In this document: one piece after another, positions 1 through 8,846 of the stretch
Layout: the number at the start of each line of letters is the position of its first letter
How positions within the stretch are numbered: position 1 is the first letter of the stretch
Assembly: GCF_023074185.1 (NCBI RefSeq)
Contig: NZ_JADPKY010000146.1
Coordinates: 18,485 to 82,484, forward strand
Direction: 5' to 3'
From: Bradyrhizobium sp. 132
Lineage (GTDB): Bacteria; Pseudomonadota; Alphaproteobacteria; Rhizobiales; Xanthobacteraceae
Length of the DNA stretch: 64,000 nt
Notes under the pieces: generated by a model
Database searches by the model: none
Told to the model about the DNA's origin: nothing
Seen by the model: only the letters and a program-made list of their open reading frames with translations
Program-made: the position numbers and the translations under genes

Positions 1-1
1 T

Positions 2-163
2 TCGGGCATCTTTTTCGCTTTATGTGCGGTGTTCGGCTTCGGTGCGGCGGTCGGGGCCTTCGCCACCAAAGGCATTCCCGATCTCGCGCTCGGCATTCCC
101 GTGGTGGCGCTCCTGATCGTCTTGCTGCGTTGCGAGGTGCCGCATCAGGAGGCGGCGCGATGA
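2..163 (+). CDS. C-terminal end of a DUF1275 (YoaK-type) membrane protein, partial
   Basis: Only the last 53 codons lie in the window; the gene begins to the left of base 1. The readable part starts in a glycine- and alanine-rich membrane segment (GFGAAVGAFATKG) followed by a second hydrophobic stretch (PVVALLIVLL) and a short charged tail. This matches the last two membrane segments of the DUF1275/YoaK family as I know it. The stop codon overlaps the start of the sulP-like gene in an ATGA, so the two are probably translated as one operon. The function of the family is not established. The family call is inference from a short fragment. Confidence 0.6.
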   Translation, partial: SGIFFALCAVFGFGAAVGAFATKGIPDLALGIPVVALLIVLLRCEVPHQEAAR

Positions 164-1860
164 GTACGCCGTCCGAGTCCAAATGGAAGCGTTTCTTTCC
201 GCCGGCCGGCTGGCTTGCGGCCTATCGGCGTGAATGGCTCCCCTCCGACGCCGTCGCGGGCGTCACGCTCGCCGCCTACGCTATCCCGGTTTCGCTCGCC
301 TATGCGGCGCTGGCCGGTCTGCCACCGCAAATTGGTGTCTATGGCTACATGCTCGGCGGTATCGGCTATGCCTTGCTGGGATCGTCGCGACAGCTTGCGA
401 TCGGCCCGACCTCGGCCATCTCCCTGATGATCGCTTCGACCGTCGGGGCGCTCGCCAGCGGTGATGCGGCGCGTTATGCGCAGATCGCAAGTCTCGCGGC
501 CTTCGCCGTAGCGGTGCTGTGCTTCATCGCCTGGCTGTTCAAGCTCAGCGTGCTCGTGCGCCTCGTCAGCGACAGCATCCTGGTCGGGTTCAAGGCAGGA
601 GCGGGACTCACCATCATCATGAGCCAGTTGCCGAGCCTGCTTGGTGTCGCCGGCGGCGGCCACAATTTCTTCGATCGGGCCATCGAGCTGACAGGGCAAC
701 TCGGCCAGATCGACCCGTTGGTGCTGGCGATCGGCACGGTCGCATTGCTGTTGCTGCTGGTCGGCGAACGCCTTCTGCCGGGCAAGCCGGTCGGCATTAC
801 CGTCGTCGCGCTGGCCATCATGTTGGCAACGCTCCTTGGCTTACCGACCATGGGTGTGCCCGTGACCGGGAAGATACCGCAGGGTTTGCCGGCCCTGGGA
901 TGGCCGACATTCGGGCTTTTGCAACTCGACGACCTTTTTCCGCTCGCCGCCGGATGTGTGCTGCTGGCCTACATAGAAGGTGTCTCGGCGGCCCGCGGCT
1001 TCGCCGCCAAGCACGGTTATCCCCTCGACGTGCGGCAGGAGTTTCTGGGGCTCGGCACCGCGAACCTTGCCGCCTCATTCGGCCATGGCTATCCCGTCGC
1101 GGGCGGCTTGTCGCAATCGGCGGTCAACGACAGCGCCGGCGCGCGGACGCAATTGGCCCTGGTGATCTGTTCGATGACGCTCGGGCTGTGCCTCTTGTAC
1201 TTCACGGCGCTGCTGACCAACCTTCCCAAGGCGGTGCTGGCAGCCATCGTGTTTGCCGCCGTGTACAGGCTGGTGGATGTCCGGAAGCTGTTGCGGATGT
1301 GGCAGGTCAGCCGGATCGATTTCTACGCCGCCGCAATCGCGTTGGTATCGGTGTTGCTGCTCGGCATCCTGCAGGGGGTCCTGCTTGCGTCGATCGCATC
1401 AATCGTCCTGCTGCTGGCCCGAGCCTCCCGGCCGAACGTGGCGTTCCTCGGCCGTTTGCCTGGCGGGCGATATTCGGACCGTGCGAGGCACGTCGACGTC
1501 GAGCCGCTGGTCGGTGTCATCGCGTTTCGCCCGGAAGCCTCATTGCTCTATATCAACGCCGAGACGATCCTAGATACCGTCCTGATGGCGCTACGCACAG
1601 CACCGGATATGCGGCTGGTGGTCTGTGACCTGTCCGCGTCGCCATACATGGATCTCGCCGGCGCGCGGATGCTGCACGACCTCCATGACGAGCTCACCTC
1701 CCGGCAGATTGCCTTCTGCATCGTCGGCGCGCACGCACAATTGCGCGACCTCTTGCTTGCCGAAGGGCTGGCGGAGAAGACGGACAGCGGCCATTGGTTG
1801 CGGTCGCTCGACAGCGTCTTGGGCGACGATCAGGCCAATACAACGCAACGAACGTCCTGA
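160..1860 (+). CDS. SulP family inorganic anion transporter with C-terminal STAS domain
   Basis: 566 residues, the usual size for bacterial SulP carriers. I chose the ATG at 160 because an AGGAGG lies just before it and the codon overlaps the upstream stop. The protein has the SulP signature near its N-terminus (DAVAGVTLAAYAIPVSLAYA), then many hydrophobic segments to about residue 425. A cytoplasmic STAS domain follows (roughly 440-550) with the conserved DLSASPYMDLAGARML loop. Family members move sulfate, bicarbonate or other anions across the inner membrane; the substrate cannot be read from the sequence. It sits upstream of a gene carrying a perfect FNR/FixK box but no box is visible before this gene. 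Confidence 0.9.
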   Translation: MSTPSESKWKRFFPPAGWLAAYRREWLPSDAVAGVTLAAYAIPVSLAYAALAGLPPQIGVYGYMLGGIGYALLGSSRQLAIGPTSAISLMIASTVGALASGDAARYAQIASLAAFAVAVLCFIAWLFKLSVLVRLVSDSILVGFKAGAGLTIIMSQLPSLLGVAGGGHNFFDRAIELTGQLGQIDPLVLAIGTVALLLLLVGERLLPGKPVGITVVALAIMLATLLGLPTMGVPVTGKIPQGLPALGWPTFGLLQLDDLFPLAAGCVLLAYIEGVSAARGFAAKHGYPLDVRQEFLGLGTANLAASFGHGYPVAGGLSQSAVNDSAGARTQLALVICSMTLGLCLLYFTALLTNLPKAVLAAIVFAAVYRLVDVRKLLRMWQVSRIDFYAAAIALVSVLLLGILQGVLLASIASIVLLLARASRPNVAFLGRLPGGRYSDRARHVDVEPLVGVIAFRPEASLLYINAETILDTVLMALRTAPDMRLVVCDLSASPYMDLAGARMLHDLHDELTSRQIAFCIVGAHAQLRDLLLAEGLAEKTDSGHWLRSLDSVLGDDQANTTQRTS

Positions 1861-1993
1861 CGATCGCATCGCGAGGCAAAACAGCGCGGCTTCGTCGATC
1901 AGAATGAGCCCGACCGTTGACTTGGATCAATAGAGCGACCGGTGCCGCACCCACGATCCGCATCAGGTTCGCCTCAGGGGATCGGAGAGAAAC
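1861..1993. other. Intergenic region carrying the promoter of the decarboxylase operon
   Basis: This 133-bp gap contains the FNR/FixK-type box at 1917-1930 and the ribosome binding site GGAGAG at 1984-1989. No further gene is seen in it. Confidence 0.6.
1917..1930. promoter_or_regulatory. FNR/FixK-type box upstream of the decarboxylase-exchanger operon
   Basis: The sequence TTGACTTGGATCAA fits the TTGA-N6-TCAA consensus of FNR, Anr and FixK proteins. It ends 63 bp before the ATG at 1994, which leaves room for a promoter with the box near -41.5 and a leader of about 30 bases. Activation under low oxygen is inferred from the family of regulators. Confidence 0.75.
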
Positions 1994-4747
1994 ATGTCCA
2001 AGGACGCCAAGCCCGCGCAGAAGCGCATCGATCAGTTCCTTTCCGGCCCCGGCGGGCGAGCGGATGATTGGCGTGATCTGGTGGAAGCGGCAAAGGTGTG
2101 GGCCCGAGGCGGAGATCGCGCGAAGTACGATGCCGCGCTGGCCGATGTCTCAGTCACGGAAGAGTTTCACGGTTATCCGGGGCTGCAACTGATGGCTGCC
2201 CTGCGGGAAACGGCCGCGACTGGCGATGCGGCCACGTCGTTCGCTCTCGCCACGCGGCTGACGCAGGCGCTGATGACGAGGTCTTTCCGCCAGCATGCCG
2301 GTGACTGGAGTCTGAATGACGAGGGCAACGGCGGGGCGTCCGACCTGGTGCCGCAGATGTTCGGACAGCACACCGCGCGTCGTCCCTATTTTGAAACCCT
2401 GATCGTCACGGGTCTCTCGTCGAGCAACTGGCCGGGGCTCGCCAGCGAATGGCGCAAGCTGCGACGTCCGGTCGATCAGTTCATCTATGAGCCGGTTATT
2501 GTCGGCAGCCTCGAGGACGCCTTCTGCGCGGCGATGCTGAACCCCAACCTCGCAGCCGTCGTCATCAACGAAGGCTTTGCGCTGCGCTCAAGGCACGATG
2601 CGCCGGTGCTCCGCACGCTGACTGCTTCGGCCGGATTGCATGACGAGTCCGACGCCTCGGCACTCCGGCTTGCCCATATCATCAATCGGGTCCGTCCCGA
2701 GCTCGACCTCTATCTCATGTCCAACCGCAATGTCGAGGAGATGGCCGGAAATCCGCAAGCAAACGTCGCCCGTCGCATCTTCTATTCCATCGAGGATCTG
2801 CTCGAGCTTCATCTCTCCATCCTCGAAGGGGTGCAGGACCGCTACGACACGCCGTTCTTCGACAATCTCAAGAAATACGCGCAGCGTCCGATCGGGACCT
2901 TCCATGCGCTGCCGATCGCCCGCGGCAAATCGGTCTTCAAGTCCGACTGGATCCGCGACATGGGCGAATTCTACGGCCTGAACCTGTTCCTGGCCGAGAG
3001 CAGCGCGACCACCGGCGGCCTCGACAGTCTGCTGGAGCCGACCGGCACCATCAAGAAGGCGCAGGACAAGGCGGCGCGCGCGCTTGGTGCGGACCGCGTG
3101 TTCTTCGTGACCAACGGCACCTCGACCTCGAACAAGATGGCCGTGCAGGCGCTGCTCGGGCCGGGTGACATCGCGATCGTCGATCGCAACTGCCACAAGT
3201 CGCACCATTACGGAATGGTGCTGGCTGGCGCCCAGCCGATCTATGTCGAAGCATTTCCGATGACGGAATATTCGATGTACGGCGCCGTGCCGCTGAAGAC
3301 AGTCAAGCAGGCGCTCTTGGGCGCCAAGGCTGACGGCCGACTCGACCGCGTAAAGATGCTGGACCTGACGAACTGCACCTTCGACGGCCACATCTACAAC
3401 ACCCGCCGGGTGATGGAGGAATGCCTCGCGATCAAGCCCGACCTGATCTTCCTCTGGGACGAGGCCTGGTTCGGCTTTGCGCGCTTCTCGCCTTATCTGC
3501 GAAAGCGCACCGCAATGGGCGCCGCCAACGACATCGAAGCCTGGATACAAGATCCGAAATCGGTCGCGGCCTACGAGAAGCAGCAGACCGAACTCGGCAA
3601 AAACCCCTCGGACGAGATGCTGCTTAAGACCCGCCTGATTCCCGATCCGCGGCAGATCCGCTTGCGTGTCTATCAGACCAATTCGACCCACAAGTCGATG
3701 TCGGCAATCCGGCAGGGCTCGATGCTCTCGGTCAAGGACGTCGAGTTCCACACGGTCGAGCAGCAGTTCAAGGAAGCTGTCTTCACCCACGCATCCACCA
3801 GCCCGAACCAGCAGCTCATCGCGAGCCTCGATGTTTCACGGCGCCAGATGGAGCTCGAGGGATATGGTCTCGTGGCCAATGCGATAGAGATCGCGCTCGC
3901 CATCCGCCAAGCCGTCAACAACAATCCGCTGATCTCGAAATATTTCCGTATCCTCGGCGCGGACGCCATGGTGCCAGCGCAGTACCGGCAGAGCGGCTTC
4001 ACCGACTATCTCGCGGCCGGCACCAATTGGGCCAGCGTTCTAAAGAGCCTGGACGACGACGAGTTCTGTCTCGATCCGACCCGCATGACCCTGGTGTGCG
4101 GCACCGCCGGTTACGACGGCACGCAGTTCAAGGGCATTCTCGCCAACGACTACAACATCCAGATCAACAAGACCTCGCGCAACTCGGTGTTGTTCCAGTC
4201 CAACATCAACAATACCCGCAGCGATGTTGCACATCTGGTGAGGGTTCTGGCCGAGATTGCGGGCGAGGTCGACCGCGGACTCGTACAGGGCGGCGCCAAC
4301 GCGAAGAAGACCTTCGAGGCGAGGGTCAAGAGCCTGATGACTGATGTGCCCGACCTGCCGAATTTCTCGCGTTTCCACGACAGTTTCCGCGGCGATGCCG
4401 GCACCAAGACCAACGAGGGCGATATCCGCACCGGATTCTACTCTGCGTATGACGCGGCGGGTTGCGAATATATCCGGCTTGGCGACGCGGAGATCGACCG
4501 CCGCCTGAAGGCCGGTCCGGATCTCGTCTCCGCCAGTTTCGTGATCCCGTATCCGCCGGGCTTCCCGATCATGGTCCCGGGCCAGGTCATTACCCAGGAA
4601 ACCATCGACTTCATGCGTAAGCTCGATGTGAAGGAAATCCACGGCTACGACGCCAAGGAGGGCCTGAAGCTGGTGCGCACCGAAGCTCTGGCGAAAATCG
4701 GCAGGCCCAAGCCCAGCGCCACACCGAAGCTGAAGGCGGCGTCTTAA
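1994..4747 (+). CDS. PLP-dependent Orn/Lys/Arg-type decarboxylase, large form
   Basis: 917 residues, longer than the roughly 710-760 of E. coli-type lysine, arginine and ornithine decarboxylases. The core carries the family landmarks: FFVTNGTSTSNKMAVQALLG, NCHKSHHYG, FLWDEAWFGFA, and the PLP-binding lysine Lys567 in NSTHKSMSAIRQGSM. About 200 N-terminal residues precede the usual fold. The enzyme should remove a carboxyl group from an amino acid and consume a cytoplasmic proton; the substrate is not evident. The start has a GGAGAG 5 bases upstream. The AspT-family exchanger follows 11 bp later, so the pair probably forms a decarboxylase-antiporter cycle. An FNR/FixK box lies 63 bp upstream. 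Confidence 0.88.
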   Translation: MSKDAKPAQKRIDQFLSGPGGRADDWRDLVEAAKVWARGGDRAKYDAALADVSVTEEFHGYPGLQLMAALRETAATGDAATSFALATRLTQALMTRSFRQHAGDWSLNDEGNGGASDLVPQMFGQHTARRPYFETLIVTGLSSSNWPGLASEWRKLRRPVDQFIYEPVIVGSLEDAFCAAMLNPNLAAVVINEGFALRSRHDAPVLRTLTASAGLHDESDASALRLAHIINRVRPELDLYLMSNRNVEEMAGNPQANVARRIFYSIEDLLELHLSILEGVQDRYDTPFFDNLKKYAQRPIGTFHALPIARGKSVFKSDWIRDMGEFYGLNLFLAESSATTGGLDSLLEPTGTIKKAQDKAARALGADRVFFVTNGTSTSNKMAVQALLGPGDIAIVDRNCHKSHHYGMVLAGAQPIYVEAFPMTEYSMYGAVPLKTVKQALLGAKADGRLDRVKMLDLTNCTFDGHIYNTRRVMEECLAIKPDLIFLWDEAWFGFARFSPYLRKRTAMGAANDIEAWIQDPKSVAAYEKQQTELGKNPSDEMLLKTRLIPDPRQIRLRVYQTNSTHKSMSAIRQGSMLSVKDVEFHTVEQQFKEAVFTHASTSPNQQLIASLDVSRRQMELEGYGLVANAIEIALAIRQAVNNNPLISKYFRILGADAMVPAQYRQSGFTDYLAAGTNWASVLKSLDDDEFCLDPTRMTLVCGTAGYDGTQFKGILANDYNIQINKTSRNSVLFQSNINNTRSDVAHLVRVLAEIAGEVDRGLVQGGANAKKTFEARVKSLMTDVPDLPNFSRFHDSFRGDAGTKTNEGDIRTGFYSAYDAAGCEYIRLGDAEIDRRLKAGPDLVSASFVIPYPPGFPIMVPGQVITQETIDFMRKLDVKEIHGYDAKEGLKLVRTEALAKIGRPKPSATPKLKAAS

Positions 4748-4758
4748 GGGGAACGAAC

Positions 4759-6459
4759 ATGCAAGCTTTCTTTGAATTTCTGCAGCACAATCCGTTTCTG
4801 CTGCTGTTCTTCGTCGTCGGGCTCGCGGTCTGGATTGGACGGGCGAGCATCAAGGGGTACGGCCTCGGCATGGTGGCCGGCGCCATCGTCGTCGGCGCCG
4901 CCCTGTCGGTGTGGGCATCCACCTACGGTGTGAAGCTCGAGCTGAACACATTCGCCAAGAGCCTGTTCTACTATCTCTTCATGTACGGCGTCGGGCTGCG
5001 CGTGGGACCTTCCTTCATCAACAGCCTCAAGGGCGACGGCCTCAAGTTCTGTGTCCTGGCACTGATATCGAGCGTGCTCGGCCTGGCACTTGTCGTCATC
5101 TTCGCGAAGCTCTTCGAGCTTCCAGTCGGCGCGGCCGGCGGCATGCTGGCGGGATCGCAGACGATGTCCGCCGCAATCGGTTCGGCCGAGCAGGCGGTGA
5201 CCTCGGGTGTCGTCAAGCTTCCCCAAGGCATGAAGCCCGAGGATGCCTCGGGCATGATCGCGCTGTCCTACGGCATCACCTATATCTGGGGTACCGTCGG
5301 CATCATCCTGATCTGCAAATATCTGCCCCGCTGGTGGGGTGTCGACGCCAAGGCGGCGGCCAAGCAATTCGAGCAGGAATTTGGCGTCAAGGATCTCGAG
5401 GGCGGCGGGCTGACCGGGTATCGCCAATTCGGTCTTCGAGCCTATCGGCTGGAAAATCCAGCGCAGATAGGCATGAGCATTGGCAAATTCCGTACAGTCA
5501 ACCCGGAGTACCGCATCGTCAACGTGGGGCGCCGCGGCGAACCGCAGGGCGCCGATCCCGACTTCGTTCTGCAAAAGGGTGACGTCATCGCACTCGGGGG
5601 CTCGACCGAGCATCTCACCGACAAGATGGGCTTGATCGGGCCCGAGGTCGCGGATGCCAAGGCACTCGGCATTCCCATGGACCAGGCGGACATCCTTGTG
5701 ACCAACAAGGACATCGTCGGACGGACCTTCGAATCCTTCCGCGAGACGGCGATCGCCGGCCAGTTGCAGGTCACCAAGGTCGAGCGCGGGGGGGTTCAGA
5801 TCCCGGCCGGTCTCAAGACCAAGATCGAGCGGATGGACATCATCTCGGTGGTCGGCCTCAAGTCTGCCGTCAACGAGCTTGGAGAGATGTGGGGACGCAT
5901 CGCGCGGACCAACACCTCGACCGATCTCTTGACGCTCGCCGCCGGCATGATCATCGGCTTCCTAATCGGCATGATCGAATTTCCGGCTTTCGGCGCCAAG
6001 ATCGGCCTCGGCAATGCCGGCGGTCTGTTGCTGTCGGGCGTGATCGTCTCGTCCCTGGTCTCACGGCTACGCTTCTTCGGCAACACGCCGAATGCGGCGC
6101 GCAACGTGCTGGAGGACCTCGGCCTCGTCGTCTTCGTTGCGATCGTCGGTGTCAATGCAGGCGCCGGTTTGCTGGCTCAGCTCACGGGCGGGGTTGCCTT
6201 GAAGATATTCGTCGCCGGCTTCATTGCCTGCACGATCCCACCCTTCATCGTCTGGGCGATCGGATTCCACGTCTTCAAGATCAACCCGGCCGTGCTGATG
6301 GGCGGCGTTGCGGGCGCGCGGTCCCATTCCGGCCCGTGCCGCGAGGCGGCGGTCGAAATCCAGAGCTCAGTGCCCTGGATTGGATTCCCGGTCGGCTACG
6401 CCGTGTCGGGCATCCTGCTCACCGTGTTCGGTTACTTCGCAATGATCCTTGCCCAATAG
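4759..6459 (+). CDS. AspT-family (aspartate:alanine exchanger type) transporter with central RCK_C domains
   Basis: 566 residues. The layout is two blocks of membrane helices (about 10-190 and 390-560) around a soluble middle. That middle contains two RCK_C/TrkA_C-like segments, recognisable from VLQKGDVIALGGSTEHL and KTKIERMDIISVVG. This is the AspT/YidE/YbjL architecture. AspT exchanges aspartate for alanine and, with a decarboxylase, builds a proton motive force. Here the partner is a fold-III-type decarboxylase instead of the fold-I aspartate decarboxylase known for AspT, so the substrate pair may differ. The ATG is preceded by AGGGGA, and the gene is 11 bp behind the decarboxylase. Confidence 0.85.
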   Translation: MQAFFEFLQHNPFLLLFFVVGLAVWIGRASIKGYGLGMVAGAIVVGAALSVWASTYGVKLELNTFAKSLFYYLFMYGVGLRVGPSFINSLKGDGLKFCVLALISSVLGLALVVIFAKLFELPVGAAGGMLAGSQTMSAAIGSAEQAVTSGVVKLPQGMKPEDASGMIALSYGITYIWGTVGIILICKYLPRWWGVDAKAAAKQFEQEFGVKDLEGGGLTGYRQFGLRAYRLENPAQIGMSIGKFRTVNPEYRIVNVGRRGEPQGADPDFVLQKGDVIALGGSTEHLTDKMGLIGPEVADAKALGIPMDQADILVTNKDIVGRTFESFRETAIAGQLQVTKVERGGVQIPAGLKTKIERMDIISVVGLKSAVNELGEMWGRIARTNTSTDLLTLAAGMIIGFLIGMIEFPAFGAKIGLGNAGGLLLSGVIVSSLVSRLRFFGNTPNAARNVLEDLGLVVFVAIVGVNAGAGLLAQLTGGVALKIFVAGFIACTIPPFIVWAIGFHVFKINPAVLMGGVAGARSHSGPCREAAVEIQSSVPWIGFPVGYAVSGILLTVFGYFAMILAQ

Positions 6460-6490
6460 CTTGGCGCCATAACCCGAGGGGAAGAAAGTA

Positions 6491-6925
6491 ATGAGAAAGT
6501 CTGTTGTTCTTGCCGTACAGTTGGCCTTGACCATTGGCGCTGCCGGTTTCGTTACGCCGTCACACGCTGATACCGGCCAGGTTGCGGTCGTCTTCACCAA
6601 AGGCGGGTTCATTGTTGGCGTTGGCGGCGGGGAGGGCGTCCTCTTGCTCCACGGCAAGAAATATCCGTTCACCGTATCCGGCATGAGCGTGGGCCTTACG
6701 ATCGGTGCCTCCACTACCAAGTTCGTCGGCCGTGCTCTCAATCTGAGGGGGCCGGCCTCGATCGAGGGCTCCTATGCAGCCGGCGGAGCAGGTGGGGCGG
6801 TTGCAGCGGGTGCAGGTGCCGTGCAGTTGCAGAACGGCAATGGCGTCATTCTTCAGCTTAGCGGCCCGAAGATTGGCGCCGAAGTGTCGGCGGCCGTCGG
6901 CGGTGTCACGATCCGTTTGAAGTAG
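6491..6925 (+). CDS. Small exported glycine-rich protein, paralogue of the 11999 product
   Basis: 144 residues with an N-terminal signal peptide ending near THADTG-like residues (VTPSHADTG). The mature part is glycine-rich and probably beta-structured, with the motif GKKYPFTVSGMSVGLTIGAS and a repeat-like GGVTIRLK ending. The gene at 11999-12466 encodes the same pattern (GKTYPFKITGMSFGITAGAT), so the two are paralogues. I do not recognise a named family. The gene follows the exchanger by 31 bp with GGGGAAG before its ATG, so it is probably the third gene of the FNR/FixK-box operon. A strong terminator follows. Confidence 0.75.
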   Translation: MRKSVVLAVQLALTIGAAGFVTPSHADTGQVAVVFTKGGFIVGVGGGEGVLLLHGKKYPFTVSGMSVGLTIGASTTKFVGRALNLRGPASIEGSYAAGGAGGAVAAGAGAVQLQNGNGVILQLSGPKIGAEVSAAVGGVTIRLK

Positions 6926-6932
6926 GACAGGC

Positions 6933-6964
6933 AATCGGGCCGCGTTGCCGCGCGGCCCGATTTT
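6933..6964 (+). terminator. Rho-independent terminator after the decarboxylase operon
   Basis: A 12-bp perfect stem (AATCGGGCCGCG paired with CGCGGCCCGATT) with a 6-base loop is followed by TTTT. It ends the rightward operon and abuts the stop codon of the leftward PPK2 gene. Confidence 0.85.
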
Positions 6965-7764
6965 CAGTATCGCTCTTGGACGAACTTCATCCCACGCAAA
7001 CCGGCCTGGTCGTTGTAGCGTCCCTTGTCGGAGCGCCGCGGGAGCTTGACCTTATCCTTCTTGATCCGCTTGTGCGGGATCGCCTTCAACAGATGTGCGA
7101 TGCAGTTCAGCCGCGCCCGGCGCTTGTCGTCGGAGCGGATGATGTACCATGGCGCGTGTTTCGTGCTCGTCTTCTTGAGCATGAGGTCTCGCGCCCTCGA
7201 ATAATCGTACCAGCGCCCGTAGGATTCCAGATCCATCGGGCTCAGTTTCCATTGCCGCACCGGATCATCGATACGGGCGTGAAAGCGGCGCTCCTGCTCG
7301 TCCATGCCGACCTCGAGCCAGATCTTGATCAGGATGATGCCGCCGTCGACGATGTATTTCTCCAGCTCGGGGCAGAGCGTGAGAAACCGATCGTGGTCGG
7401 TGGGTGTGCAGAAGCCCATCACATATTCGACGCCGGCGCGATTGTACCAGCTCCGGTCGAAGATCACGATCTCGCCGCCGGCGGGAAACTGCTGCATGTA
7501 GCGCTGGAAGAAAATCTGCGTCTTTTCGCGATCCGAGGGCGCCGGCAACGCCACCACTCGAAACACGCGCGGGCTGACCTTTTCGGTGATCGCCTTGATC
7601 GTTCCGCCCTTGCCCGCGGCGTCCCGGCCTTCAAAGAGGACGATGACCCGAAGCTTTTTTTCCCGCACGAAGTCCTGGAGTTGGCAAAGCTCGATCTGAA
7701 GCTTTTCCAGCTGCTTTTCATAGTCCTTGCGCTTCATCCGCTCCGCGGGCTCGTCCTTGGCCAT
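6964..7764 (-). CDS. ppk2: Polyphosphate kinase 2 (PPK2) family protein
   Basis: 266 residues. Walker A is FEGRDAAGKGGTIKAI and Walker B/lid region is FDRSWYNRAGVEYVMGFC, both diagnostic of PPK2. The enzyme transfers phosphate between polyphosphate and nucleoside di- or triphosphates in the cytoplasm. An earlier in-frame ATG at 7812 exists. I prefer 7764 because AAGGA sits 5 bases upstream and homologues commonly start near this point. The upstream gene (7805-8260) ends 40 bp before it on the same strand, so the two are probably co-transcribed. The FNR/FixK box at 8331-8344 may serve this leftward pair. Confidence 0.92.
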   Translation of the reverse strand: MAKDEPAERMKRKDYEKQLEKLQIELCQLQDFVREKKLRVIVLFEGRDAAGKGGTIKAITEKVSPRVFRVVALPAPSDREKTQIFFQRYMQQFPAGGEIVIFDRSWYNRAGVEYVMGFCTPTDHDRFLTLCPELEKYIVDGGIILIKIWLEVGMDEQERRFHARIDDPVRQWKLSPMDLESYGRWYDYSRARDLMLKKTSTKHAPWYIIRSDDKRRARLNCIAHLLKAIPHKRIKKDKVKLPRRSDKGRYNDQAGLRGMKFVQERY

Positions 7765-7804
7765 GTCTGTCCTTGTCGTTGCTTCGGATTCGAAGCCGTC
7801 GAGC

Positions 7805-8260
7805 TCAATCATCTCCCCAGGAGATCGTGACGCCGACATCGCCCGGCATGCCGCCCGGAAAATCAATGATCTGGTAAGCTATGCGATAGCCGCGCGGCTT
7901 CAGGTAGTCGGTCCAAAGCTGGAATATCTCTTTGGGGATTCCCGTCAGCGTGTTCTCCCAGCCTTTTTCCATCTGGTTGATGGCGCGACCCTTGTCCGTG
8001 CACAGCGTGTTGGAGAAGCGATAGACTAGGACCTCGGTCAGACCGTTTCGCACCGCACGTTGGATGATGGTCGAAGCGAGCTTGATCTTTTCCTCCTCGG
8101 TCTTGCCGGAGGGCTTGCTCAGCCGGTCAATGAGCGCGCGCTTCTCGGCCTCGGCAGCCGCTGCGATGCGGACAAATTCCTCGGCCTTCTCGGCCTCCTT
8201 GACAGCGGCTTCTTTCCGGATCTGGGCGGCGTTTGGAATGAGATCATCGAGGCCGGACAT
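7805..8260 (-). CDS. Hypothetical cytoplasmic protein upstream of ppk2
   Basis: 151 residues without signal peptide or membrane segment. The first third is charged and helical (EAAVKEAEKAEEFVRIAAAA), possibly a coiled coil. The rest contains WENTLTGIPKEIFQLWTDYL and an IDFPGGMPGDVGVTISW ending. I do not recognise a named family. The ATG at 8260 is preceded by AGGAG about 8 bases upstream; the open frame runs further up but without a better start. It is followed closely by ppk2. The FNR/FixK-type box at 8331-8344 lies 70 bp upstream of this start and could control this gene. Confidence 0.75.
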   Translation of the reverse strand: MSGLDDLIPNAAQIRKEAAVKEAEKAEEFVRIAAAAEAEKRALIDRLSKPSGKTEEEKIKLASTIIQRAVRNGLTEVLVYRFSNTLCTDKGRAINQMEKGWENTLTGIPKEIFQLWTDYLKPRGYRIAYQIIDFPGGMPGDVGVTISWGDD

Positions 8261-8330
8261 GGCTGTGGCTCCTGACAGACTGTGCACGATCAGCATTCGC
8301 GTAAGGCTAGGTCGGGCAACGGGCGTTCCC

Positions 8331-8344
8331 TTGATTCAAATCAA
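8331..8344. promoter_or_regulatory. FNR/FixK-type box between divergent genes
   Basis: The perfect palindrome TTGATTCAAATCAA fits TTGA-N6-TCAA. It is 64 bp before the TTG at 8409 on the plus strand and 70 bp before the ATG at 8260 on the minus strand, so it could serve either direction or both. Confidence 0.8.
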
Positions 8345-8408
8345 GCAAACGCAGGATGCGGTTGCCCACATTCGGCTCAGAGCGATTTCCTGATTGGGAG
8401 AGAGTTAG

Positions 8409-8846
8409 TTGAGCGACCAGATTCATCCGATGGCGCCGTCTCATCTGCCCTTTTATCTCGCACCGAGAAGCGGGATCGATACTCTGATGTTGGTGATGGC
8501 GCTGGTCCTGATCGGCATCATGTTTTGAGCCGGCACGCTCTACTGGCGCCTGCACAGCCTGCCGGAACGGATGGCGTACAAGTCGCAGAAGCTACAGTTC
8601 GAGATCGTGGCCGTGCTCGGCCTGATCTCGCTGTTCGCGCAAATGCACGTCTTTTGGATTGCGGGCTTGCTTCTGGCCCTGATCGACGTCCCGGATTTTG
8701 GAACGCCGCTGCGCAGCATCGCCGATTCCGTGGAGAAGATCGCCGATGCGACGCCTGGAGAGGACGAGCCAAAGGGAATCGGCTCAGCTCCCGCTCCTAC
8801 GAACAAGCCGGATAAGACCAGGGAAAGTGAGCATAGCCATGCTTGA
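8409..8846 (+). pseudogene. DUF3302-like (YiaW/YibI-type) inner membrane protein interrupted by an in-frame TGA
   Basis: From the TTG at 8409 (GGGAG upstream) the frame reads 39 codons, meets TGA at 8526-8528, and then continues open in the same frame to 8846. The halves belong together: a hydrophobic segment ends at the TGA (LVLIGIMF), and the downstream part has LYWRLHSLPERMAYKSQKLQ and a second membrane segment (FWIAGLLLALIDVPDFG). The topology resembles the DUF3302 proteins that accompany HlyD-like proteins; that link is inference. The following HlyD-like gene is also broken. Recoding of TGA cannot be excluded but simple decay is likelier. Confidence 0.65.

Noticed and set aside
519..1628. 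Long plus-strand open frame inside the SulP gene
   Set aside because: It is an out-of-frame shadow of a high-GC gene; it is arginine- and proline-rich and shows no family pattern.
2588..3790. 400-codon minus-strand frame opposite the decarboxylase
   Set aside because: The plus strand encodes clear PLP-enzyme motifs throughout; the opposite frame has no recognisable domain.
6976..7830. 284-codon plus-strand frame opposite ppk2
   Set aside because: The minus strand carries intact PPK2 Walker motifs; the plus frame is its mirror.
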